In this document: in pieces, positions 7,977 to 14,965 of the stretch | How the letters are laid out: every line of letters begins with the position of its first letter | Position numbering within the stretch: position 1 is the first letter of the stretch | Source: Bacteroidales bacterium | Lineage (GTDB): Bacteria; Bacteroidota; Bacteroidia; Bacteroidales; F082 | Direction of reading: 5' to 3' | NCBI GenBank assembly: GCA_030690365.1 | Contig: JAUYGX010000010.1 | Coordinates: 1-64,000, forward strand | Length of the DNA: 64,000 nucleotides | Notes under the pieces: model-generated | What the model saw: only the letters and a program-made list of their open reading frames with translations | The model's database searches: none | What the model was told of the DNA's origin: nothing | Position numbers and translations under genes: made by a program

Positions 7977-9938
7977 CTATTTCCTGATGATCTTACCGTG
8001 GTCAATTTCCCTGGTTGGCGATATCAGTCGGTAAAAGTATATCCCCGGTGTCAGGTGTGTGGTTTCCAATTCCAATTGCTGGTTGTTACGGGAGTTGATT
8101 TCCTGTTGAAAAACAATTGACCCCAGTTGATTATAAATGTCCAGCCTCACCCAAACTTCGCTCAAAACCGACAACTTTGCCCTCAGGTTGTTGGCAAACG
8201 GATTTGGATAAAACTGTATTGATTCGTTCTGACGATTTTCCGCTAAACCTACACTGGTATCCACTACCAGTGTGATGGGTACCACCTTTACGGGAAGTTG
8301 ATTCGACAGAATTTGCAGTTCGCATTGATAGGTACCGGTGGGGAGACCATTGCTGTTGTAATGGAGTTGGATGAAAGTTTCGGCATCAGGCTGAACCGTA
8401 TAGCTGCCGGCTGTAACAGATATCCAGCCCGGTTGGCCTGGAATATTTAGTGTAAACGCCAAATCCGTTAAGCCGGTATTGGTTAACAACAGATCGTGTG
8501 TCCTGCTGCTGTTGGGTTCAATGGAGTCGGTTACTGTGCACATCTCCAAGCGGATAATGGGCCCCTGGTAGATTTGTTTAATGGCATTGAAAACATTCAG
8601 CCTTCCACCCGAAACCGTAAGCGTATCGAAGTACGGAAGTGGATCAACTCCGTTTAATATGGCCTCTTTTATGGCCAGTGCTCCGGCACCCGGATCTGAT
8701 TTGTAATTGAACATAAAAGCCGAATCGGCAGCGGCATACAAAAGTGCTACGGCTCCTGTGACATGTGGTGTAGCCATCGAGGTTCCGGTACTGTTTCCGT
8801 AAGTATTGTTGACACGGCACGACATTATGTTGGTTCCGGGAGCTCCCAGATCAATGGTGGTGGTTCCATAACCGGCACCCTGATATTTTATATCCGATTT
8901 GGTGGTGTTGGTCACCGATATCATGTAGGGGGTGGTAAAAGCAGTTGGCACATCGCCTACCACATCAATGTTCCAATCTCTGTTTGCAGTGGCAGCAATG
9001 CTCAACACCCCAATTTGCCCCAGGCTGTCGTACATGGCTTCCCAAATGGGAAAATTCTGAGGATTTCCCTGATCTATTCCAAAAGAGCAATTGTCGGCCA
9101 CCACAAATGCACCTTCGGCACCATTGGTTTGGTTGTAACGCTCGCGTTCGGTATAAATATATGAAAGTGCTTCTACCACTGTTGCTTCGCTGGTAGATGA
9201 CGAACCGGCTATTGGCATCACCTGGGTACCCCAGTTGATTCCTGTTACACCTTTTCCATTGTTTCCGGTAGCGGCTGCAATTCCGGTTACATGTATGCCA
9301 TGGTTATATAGAGGAATGTTCCCTGTATGATTATAGGCATTCCAACCATGAATATCATCAATGTATCCATTTTGGTCGTCATCGATGTTGTTATTGGGGA
9401 TTTCAAATCGGTTGGTCCAGAAATCAACATCTTCATGATTGAGGTCGCTGCCTCCATCTACAATGGCAATAACAATTGTGTCGCCCAGAGAAGTAAGTCC
9501 CCCTGTAGTGAGATCCCATGCTGAAGTAGCATCAATGTCAGCTCCCGGCAACCCACCTGATTGGCCGGTATTAAGTAACGACCACTGACTACTTAAAAAG
9601 AACGGGTCGTCGGGAAGACAACTTTCTTCAGAACCACGTTCTGTAACCAGGTGATTTTGCTGGGCATTGGCCACCTTTTCGTTGTTGAACAAGGTATGCA
9701 ACAAAACCAATTGATTTGTTTTTCGGGTGTCGATAAAGAGTTGATAAATTTTAAATCGCTCTGAAACAGTATGATAATCCGTGATCCCAGAATCATTGAG
9801 GTCGGTTAACAGGTTTTCGATGGTAGATTTAGTGTTCAGCTGAACCAATAATTCACCATCAAGGGCTTTGGGTTTTTGTGCAATTAGTGTACCTGACAGA
9901 ATAAAGATAAACAGGAGTCCTGATATAAAGGTTTTCAT
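7977..9938 (-). CDS. Secreted S8 family serine peptidase (subtilase) with type IX sorting domain
   Basis: The start at 9938 gives 653 residues beginning with a signal peptide (MKTFISGLLFIFILSGTLIAQ). An open frame continues upstream but contains a terminator hairpin and is rejected as coding. The catalytic triad is present: Asp in IVDGGSDLNHEDV, His in NHGIHVTGIAAATGNN, Ser in GTSMATPHVTGAVALL. After the protease domain comes a beta-sandwich spacer, and the last 75 residues have the type A T9SS sorting pattern (FYPNPFANNL, LDIYNQLG, LTPGIYFYRL, GKIIRK). It is therefore exported across the inner membrane, passed through the type IX system and released or anchored outside. The role is probably extracellular protein degradation. 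Convergent with the M23 gene. Confidence 0.95.
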   Translation of the reverse strand: MKTFISGLLFIFILSGTLIAQKPKALDGELLVQLNTKSTIENLLTDLNDSGITDYHTVSERFKIYQLFIDTRKTNQLVLLHTLFNNEKVANAQQNHLVTERGSEESCLPDDPFFLSSQWSLLNTGQSGGLPGADIDATSAWDLTTGGLTSLGDTIVIAIVDGGSDLNHEDVDFWTNRFEIPNNNIDDDQNGYIDDIHGWNAYNHTGNIPLYNHGIHVTGIAAATGNNGKGVTGINWGTQVMPIAGSSSTSEATVVEALSYIYTERERYNQTNGAEGAFVVADNCSFGIDQGNPQNFPIWEAMYDSLGQIGVLSIAATANRDWNIDVVGDVPTAFTTPYMISVTNTTKSDIKYQGAGYGTTTIDLGAPGTNIMSCRVNNTYGNSTGTSMATPHVTGAVALLYAAADSAFMFNYKSDPGAGALAIKEAILNGVDPLPYFDTLTVSGGRLNVFNAIKQIYQGPIIRLEMCTVTDSIEPNSSRTHDLLLTNTGLTDLAFTLNIPGQPGWISVTAGSYTVQPDAETFIQLHYNSNGLPTGTYQCELQILSNQLPVKVVPITLVVDTSVGLAENRQNESIQFYPNPFANNLRAKLSVLSEVWVRLDIYNQLGSIVFQQEINSRNNQQLELETTHLTPGIYFYRLISPTREIDHGKIIRK

Positions 9939-9961
9939 GGTGTTTGTAATTAGTCTTGCGA

Positions 9962-9969
9962 CAAAAGTA
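9962..9969 (-). promoter_or_regulatory. Candidate -7 box for the S8 peptidase gene
   Basis: On the minus strand this reads TACTTTTG, an exact TAnnTTTG match, 23 bases before the ATG at 9938 and directly after the T-run of the hairpin at 9972-10008. It suggests that the peptidase has its own start of transcription below that terminator. Confidence 0.45.
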
Positions 9970-9971
9970 AA

Positions 9972-10008
9972 AAAAAGCCGGTTGAGTGAATCTCTCAACG
10001 GGCTTTTT
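9972..10008 (-). terminator. Terminator hairpin in the divergent S8 peptidase/lipA region
   Basis: AAAAAGCC (9972-9979) and GTTGAG (9981-9986) pair with CTCAAC (9994-9999) and GGCTTTTT (10001-10008), with one G-G mismatch. On the minus strand the stem is followed by a long T-run. It lies about 33 bases upstream of the S8 peptidase ATG. A terminator here implies either a short minus-strand transcript that starts between 9980 and 10190 or an attenuated leader. Confidence 0.7.
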
Positions 10009-10163
10009 GCAACCATTGTAATCAAATTAGCTATTTCGTTAACAGAACTTTTCTTTTTACGAAGTGAATTACATGCAAAAGGCTTATTTTGGTTTATGGA
10101 AATTAACTGTTGAGTGCAGGTGGTTAAACCCATGATTTTTATCTCCATGTGTGCGGGTTTTGT

Positions 10164-10171
10164 TACTTTTG
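10164..10171 (+). promoter_or_regulatory. Candidate -7 box for lipA
   Basis: TACTTTTG fits the TAnnTTTG consensus and lies 21 bases before the lipA ATG. A convincing TTTG -33 element is not visible. Between the box and the gene, CAGTT and AACTG form a small inverted repeat (10172-10187). Confidence 0.45.
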
Positions 10172-10192
10172 CAGTTCGTTTAAACTGTAATA

Positions 10193-11059
10193 ATGAACAC
10201 CCCAAATAAAGAGAGCATTCTTCGGAAACCTGAATGGTTGAAAATTAAAATCCCTTCGGGTAAGGAGTATGTGAACGTACGCGAAATTGTTGAGAAAAAC
10301 CATCTCCATACCATCTGTGTAAGTGGGCATTGTCCCAATATGCATGAGTGCTGGGGCCGTGGTACTGCCACCCTGATGATCCTTGGGGATATCTGTACAC
10401 GCTCGTGCGGATTTTGCAATGTTAAAACCGGGAGACCAAAAGCTGCCGACTGGGAAGAACCGGGGCGTGTGGCCGAATCGGTGAAACTGATGAAACTGAA
10501 GCACTGTGTACTGACTTCCGTCGACCGTGACGACCTGGACGATCTGGGTGCCGGAATATGGGCAAAGACGGTGGAAGAGATCAAAAAGCTAAATCCCGGA
10601 ACCACCCTCGAAACGTTGATTCCCGATTTTGATGGCCGCGAAGATTTAATTCAACTGGTGATCGATTCAGGCCCTGAGGTGATCTCTCATAACCTGGAAA
10701 CGGTGCGCCGCATTACACCATGGGCGCGCAGCCGGGCCAAATACGATTTAAGCCTGCACACCCTGAGCATCATTGCTAAATCGAATGCTGTAGCCAAATC
10801 GGGCATCATGGTCGGACTGGGTGAACAACCCGAAGAAGTACTCGAAACACTGCGCGATATGCGCTCGGTGGGAGTGGAAGTGGTTACCATTGGTCAGTAT
10901 CTACAGCCCACCAAAAAGCACCTGATGGTGAAAGAATTTGTCACCCCGGAACAATTTCAGGAATATAAAATTGCAGGATTAGACATGGGTTTTCGGTTTG
11001 TGGAAAGCAGCCCGCTGGTTCGTTCTTCTTACAGGGCCGAAAAACATGTTTCAAAATAA
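10193..11059 (+). CDS. lipA: Lipoyl synthase
   Basis: Radical SAM enzyme that inserts two sulfur atoms into the octanoyl chain on lipoyl domains of 2-oxoacid dehydrogenases and GcvH. The 288-residue protein has both Fe-S cluster motifs: Cys42, Cys47 and Cys53 (auxiliary cluster, CVSGHCPNMHEC) and Cys68, Cys72 and Cys75 (CTRSCGFC, the SAM cluster). The C-terminal SSYRAE carries the Ser that ligates the auxiliary cluster. Length is normal. It is followed after 15 bases by lipB, which makes the octanoylated substrate, so the pair forms one lipoylation operon. Confidence 0.97.
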   Translation: MNTPNKESILRKPEWLKIKIPSGKEYVNVREIVEKNHLHTICVSGHCPNMHECWGRGTATLMILGDICTRSCGFCNVKTGRPKAADWEEPGRVAESVKLMKLKHCVLTSVDRDDLDDLGAGIWAKTVEEIKKLNPGTTLETLIPDFDGREDLIQLVIDSGPEVISHNLETVRRITPWARSRAKYDLSLHTLSIIAKSNAVAKSGIMVGLGEQPEEVLETLRDMRSVGVEVVTIGQYLQPTKKHLMVKEFVTPEQFQEYKIAGLDMGFRFVESSPLVRSSYRAEKHVSK

Positions 11060-11074
11060 ACCCGAACTTATTTA

Positions 11075-11791
11075 ATGAAAACCATCCAATCAAAAAACCT
11101 ACAGGTCCAATTTAAGGATCTGGGACTGATACAATATAAACAAGCATGGGACGAACAAGAAATGCTGTTTGATCGGGTAGTGGCGGTTAAAGAAGCCAAC
11201 AGAACTAACCCTGTTCCTGAGCTGACCCCAAATTTTTTGCTTTTCTGCTCACATCCCCATGTATATACATTGGGCAAAAGCGGCAACGAGTCGAACCTGT
11301 TGATCAACCCTGATTTTCTGGCATCAAAAGGCGCTGAACTTTACCGCATCAACCGTGGTGGCGACATTACCTACCACGGACCCGGTCAGCTGGTGGGTTA
11401 TCCCATCCTCGATCTGGTAAATTTTGGTGTTTCCATCAAATCTTATATCAATATTCTCGAAGAAGTAATTATCCGCTCGCTGAGGTATTATGGCATAACA
11501 GGCACACGTGCCGACGGTGCCACCGGAGTTTGGCTCGACACCGACAAACCTGCCAGGGCACGGAAAATTTGTGCCATAGGAGTGCGTACCAGCCATTGGG
11601 TGAGCATGCATGGATTTGCCTTCAATGTAAATACCAACCTCGATTATTTTAATTATATCATTCCCTGCGGAATTCAGGGCAAAGGGGTCACCAGCTTGCA
11701 AAAAGAACTGGGCCGCGAAGTCGATATAACGGAAGTGCAGGCTTTGCTGAAACGCGAATTCCAGCAGGTATTTGGTATGGAATTGATTTAA
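11075..11791 (+). CDS. lipB: Octanoyl-[acyl-carrier-protein]:protein octanoyltransferase
   Basis: Transfers octanoate from acyl carrier protein to the lysine of lipoyl domains, the step before LipA. The 238-residue product shows HPHVYTLGKSG near residue 68, RGGDITYHGPGQLVGYPILD (the family signature), ARKICAIGV with the catalytic Lys, and IIPCGIQGKGVTSL with the catalytic Cys. It is translated from the lipA transcript. No terminator was recognised after it. Confidence 0.96.
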   Translation: MKTIQSKNLQVQFKDLGLIQYKQAWDEQEMLFDRVVAVKEANRTNPVPELTPNFLLFCSHPHVYTLGKSGNESNLLINPDFLASKGAELYRINRGGDITYHGPGQLVGYPILDLVNFGVSIKSYINILEEVIIRSLRYYGITGTRADGATGVWLDTDKPARARKICAIGVRTSHWVSMHGFAFNVNTNLDYFNYIIPCGIQGKGVTSLQKELGREVDITEVQALLKREFQQVFGMELI

Positions 11792-12139
11792 CCTGTACTA
11801 TTCATGAGCATGTGCGATATTTCCAAATTCACTGATTTAAACGTACAATCAATATTACGGTGCGCTGCACCTTGAATCCAGTGACAACAAAATAGCTATA
11901 AATATTTTCGGTGGGTTGCACCTCAAAATATACCCTAAAAGCCTATACAGAATATACTTGAATGCAGCTCAACTCATTGATTGATATGTCCGGTTTAAAA
12001 AGGCGAATCATGAAAATAATCAAATATCAGCACGGGAGTTGATCGGATATCGCATTAGAATAATTTAAAAAATCAAGTTTCTTAGTCAGATTACCTTTCT
12101 TTTTTACAAGAGTCGAAATCATCCCCGACTATTGCCTTT
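11792..12139. other. Convergent intergenic region lipB / GNAT-nitrilase
   Basis: These 348 bases lie between two convergent genes and hold no plausible gene. They contain two similar palindromic units (annotated separately) in an A/T-rich setting. Confidence 0.5.
11859..11922. repeat. Pair of REP-like palindromic units
   Basis: Two near-copies in the same orientation, 51 bases apart: GGTGCGCTGCACC (11859-11871, stem GGTGC/GCACC) and GGTGGGTTGCACC (11910-11922, stem GGTG/CACC), each with an A/T-rich preamble (ATTACGG, ATTTTCGG) and an A/T-rich tail. The layout of short G/C stems in an intergenic spacer resembles REP-type repeats, which in other genomes are mobilised by RayT (Y1) transposases. 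No such transposase is in the window. Confidence 0.5.
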
Positions 12140-13681
12140 TTATTTACCCTTGGCCGGATTTAGCGTTTTCAAATCAAAAATATCTTTTCTTCGGTCTTTC
12201 AGGTTTCTCACGCTGCCAAATTGATTCAGTTCCCGTAACAAATCAATATCCACATCCGCAATCAGGATCATCTCTGTATTGACGGTGGCTTCGGCTTTGA
12301 TGCCGCTTGCCGGGAATGGAATATCACATGGTGTAAACACCATGGATTGAGCAAATTGAATGTGCATGTTGTTTACTTTTGGCAAGTTGCCCACACAGCC
12401 GGCGATGGCCACATAGCATTCATTTTCGATGGCCCTGGCTTGTGAACAATGGCGAACCCGTGAATATCCATTCTGGGTATCCGTTAAAAACGGGATAAAC
12501 AGGATGTCCATACCCTGATCTGCTAAAATCCTGCTGAGTTCCGGAAACTCCGAATCATAACAAATCAAAATGCCAATCTTTCCGCAATCTGTATCAAATG
12601 TTTTCAATTTAGTGCCTCCCTGCATTCCCCATACTCTTTCCTCATCAGGGGTTATGTGCAGTTTTTCGTAGCTTTCGATGGTTCCGTCTCTTCTGCAAAG
12701 GTGTCCGACATTGTATAAAAGTCCATCCCTGATTTCGGGCATCGAACCTGTGATGATGTTGATGTTATACGAAATAGCCAATTCAGAGAATTTCTGCACA
12801 ATTTCAGGTGTATACCTGGCCAATTCGCGGATGGCCTCGGCTTCGGGAAGGTGATTGTTGGCAGCCATCAGCGGGGCGTTGAAAAACTCAGGAAACAGGG
12901 CAAAGTCTGACCGATAATCTGATACCGCATCCACAAAATACTCAGCCTGTTGCATGAGTTCATCCAAATTCTTATACAACCTCATTTGCCACTGAATCAA
13001 TCCCAACCGGACTACCTTTTTTTGTGAGGTGGCCAGAATGGTTGGTTCTTCGTAATAAATATTATCCCACTTCAACAGAACGGCATATTCATTCGAGGCC
13101 TCATCGCCTTCGAGATATCCTTTCAAAATTTTAGATGGATGAAAATCGTTGGATATTTGAAAATTCAATACGGGGTCGTGAATTTCTCTTCTTTTTACCT
13201 TTTCGATGTACTCTTTGGGAGATAACTCCAGGGCATATTTATGGTAATTTGGTATTCTGCCCCCAAAAGCGATGCCCCTGAGATTGAGCTTTTCACACAA
13301 CTCTTTTCGGTAATCGTACAACCTTCTTCCGAGTCGCAAACCCCTGAATTCTGATTTGATGAACACATCAATACCGTATAGAATATCCCCATTGGCAGTG
13401 TGGGTATCGAAGGTGTAGTTTCCGGTAATTTCCTGATAGGTATGGCGTTCGCCGAATTTATTGTAATCTACAATGATCGACAAAGCACATCCGGCCAGTT
13501 GGTCGTTTACTTTTATAACTACCTGACCTTCTGGAAATTTGTTGATGAGCGATTCGATATGAGATTCCTTCCAATAGGCGTTGGGCATGCTCGGGTAAGC
13601 TTCAATCATGGCCGCTTTTAACTCATTATAGTCATCAAGGGTTAAAAACTGCAGGTCAACATTTTCTATATTTTGTGCCAT
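12140..13681 (-). CDS. Fusion of GNAT acyltransferase-like domain and carbon-nitrogen hydrolase
   Basis: The 513-residue protein has two domains. Residues about 10-200 resemble a GNAT domain (GIDVFIKSEFRGLRLGRRLYDYRKELC, the acetyl-CoA binding Q/RxxGxG/A region). Residues about 225-500 form a nitrilase-superfamily amidohydrolase with the Glu-Lys-Cys triad: Glu in FALFPEFFNAPL, Lys in YEKLHITPDE, Cys in GILICYDSEFPEL. The fusion is known in Bacteroidota and other phyla, with substrate unassigned. The name 'bifunctional GNAT/carbon-nitrogen hydrolase' is structural, not functional. It is a single gene flanked by non-coding stretches. Confidence 0.92.
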   Translation of the reverse strand: MAQNIENVDLQFLTLDDYNELKAAMIEAYPSMPNAYWKESHIESLINKFPEGQVVIKVNDQLAGCALSIIVDYNKFGERHTYQEITGNYTFDTHTANGDILYGIDVFIKSEFRGLRLGRRLYDYRKELCEKLNLRGIAFGGRIPNYHKYALELSPKEYIEKVKRREIHDPVLNFQISNDFHPSKILKGYLEGDEASNEYAVLLKWDNIYYEEPTILATSQKKVVRLGLIQWQMRLYKNLDELMQQAEYFVDAVSDYRSDFALFPEFFNAPLMAANNHLPEAEAIRELARYTPEIVQKFSELAISYNINIITGSMPEIRDGLLYNVGHLCRRDGTIESYEKLHITPDEERVWGMQGGTKLKTFDTDCGKIGILICYDSEFPELSRILADQGMDILFIPFLTDTQNGYSRVRHCSQARAIENECYVAIAGCVGNLPKVNNMHIQFAQSMVFTPCDIPFPASGIKAEATVNTEMILIADVDIDLLRELNQFGSVRNLKDRRKDIFDLKTLNPAKGK

Positions 13682-14001
13682 GGTGTAAATTACATTTAAT
13701 GATGCTTAAAGCAAATGCATAAGTACAACTTTCTGTGGAATTAGCGTAAAATATTTTTATCAGGATTTGTTGGTACACTTTGAAATATAATGGTTTAGTG
13801 GAGAATAGGGATTCTCTTGTCTGTTCACTCTCTTGTCCGCGTTTTCAGCATTACTCTAACATGAAACTTTTCTGGCTCATCCAGGTTAGTTTACTGTACT
13901 GAAGACCCTGGGGATTTTTTCCAATCCGGTGGGTCGAATATAGTTGTAATCAACCATGGACAATAATTCATTACCTTCGAAACCCAAAACTGATCTGTCA
14001 A
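13682..14001. other. Divergent intergenic region
   Basis: These 320 bases lie between the divergent GNAT-nitrilase and ERCC4 genes. I see no gene, strong hairpin or clear promoter box in them. Confidence 0.4.
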
Positions 14002-14634
14002 ATGAACATCACCATCATCGCCGACAACCGTGAAAGAGCCTCGGGAATCCCGGAGCTGCTGGCCGAAAAAAACGTCCTTGTCATGATGAAACAACTGGCT
14101 GTAGGCGATTATATGATTGACGGTGATATCGTGATAGAACGCAAAACAAGCACTGATTTTGTACAGTCAATCCTTTCGGGCCATCTGTTTGATCAATGTG
14201 CCAGGCTCAGGAAAACAGGTCTGCATTCGCTGATCATTGTTGAAGGGAATCCTTTTAATACAAGGCATCACATCAAACCGGAAGCCATCAAAGGAGCGTT
14301 GTTGTCGGTAAGCTTGTCGTGGCAAATCCCGGTGATCCGATCCTCTGGAATTGAAGACACGGCACAGCTCATGATCATGGCCTCCGAACAACAACTTAAT
14401 CCACCCTTTTTTATTCGCAAGATGGGCAAAAAGCCAAAAAAGGAACAAAAACAACAGCATTACCTGATTCAGACCCTTCCGGGAATTGGCCCGGCCCTGG
14501 CACAAAGGCTATTGGCTCATTTCAACAGCATTGAACAAATTGTGCTGGCCGATATGGATTCATTGATCAAGGTAGAAGGTGTTGGCAAACAGAAAGCAAA
14601 GCGGTTATTTGAGTTTTTCAGGAAAGAATGTTGA
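14002..14634 (+). CDS. XPF/ERCC4-type structure-specific nuclease with helix-hairpin-helix domain
   Basis: The 210-residue protein starts with ADNRERASGIPELL, then AVGDYMIDGDIVIERKTSTDF (residues about 34-54), which contains the GDY...ERKxxxD active site of the XPF/Mus81/Hef nuclease family. The C-terminal part has helix-hairpin-helix motifs (LPGIGPALAQRLL and VEGVGKQKAKRLF, about 155-205), used for DNA binding and dimerisation. Known relatives cut branched DNA near junctions. Compact bacterial versions without the helicase half are much less studied than archaeal and eukaryotic ones. Its neighbour, the convergent SNF2 ATPase, is also a DNA-acting protein, but nothing shows they work together. 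Confidence 0.88.
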   Translation: MNITIIADNRERASGIPELLAEKNVLVMMKQLAVGDYMIDGDIVIERKTSTDFVQSILSGHLFDQCARLRKTGLHSLIIVEGNPFNTRHHIKPEAIKGALLSVSLSWQIPVIRSSGIEDTAQLMIMASEQQLNPPFFIRKMGKKPKKEQKQQHYLIQTLPGIGPALAQRLLAHFNSIEQIVLADMDSLIKVEGVGKQKAKRLFEFFRKEC

Positions 14635-14965
14635 ATAGTACCTGATAAAGTATCGAACATTTAAAACAATGTGATTTTCTAAAACTACCTCACTTCCGCC
14701 CACCGGGTTAGAAAAAAACCCGCCATCTCGTATGAGTTTTTCAACTTTTCCTCCAGATTTCCAGACACATCCCATTCAATTTCGTAGTCATAGGCAAATT
14801 AATATTCATATTTTCTTAAAGTGGTATCCGATCATCTGCTGTAAGCAATAAATACCTGAAAATTAAGGAATAAATCCATTGCAGTCTGGCTTTAGCCGAC
14901 TGCAACAAGCCCCTCTGTTTTAAGCAACTGTTATATCGTAAAAAGGGAATTCCAAAAACCAGAGA
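14635..14965. other. Convergent intergenic region ERCC4 nuclease / SNF2
   Basis: These 331 bases carry no recognisable gene. They hold the long hairpin at 14879-14905 and a weaker CGGGTT/AACCCG hairpin near 14705. Confidence 0.45.
14879..14905. repeat. Palindromic hairpin, REP-like or terminator-like
   Basis: TTGCAGTC (14879-14886) pairs with GACTGCAA (14898-14905), and inside it GGCT pairs with AGCC around a TT loop with one bulged base. There is no T-run on either side, so factor-independent termination is not clear. It lies about 60 bases past the stop of the minus-strand SNF2 gene. Confidence 0.5.

Noticed and set aside
9939-10205. N-terminal extension of the subtilase to 10205
   Set aside because: The extension would place the signal peptide 89 residues inside the protein and run through a terminator hairpin.
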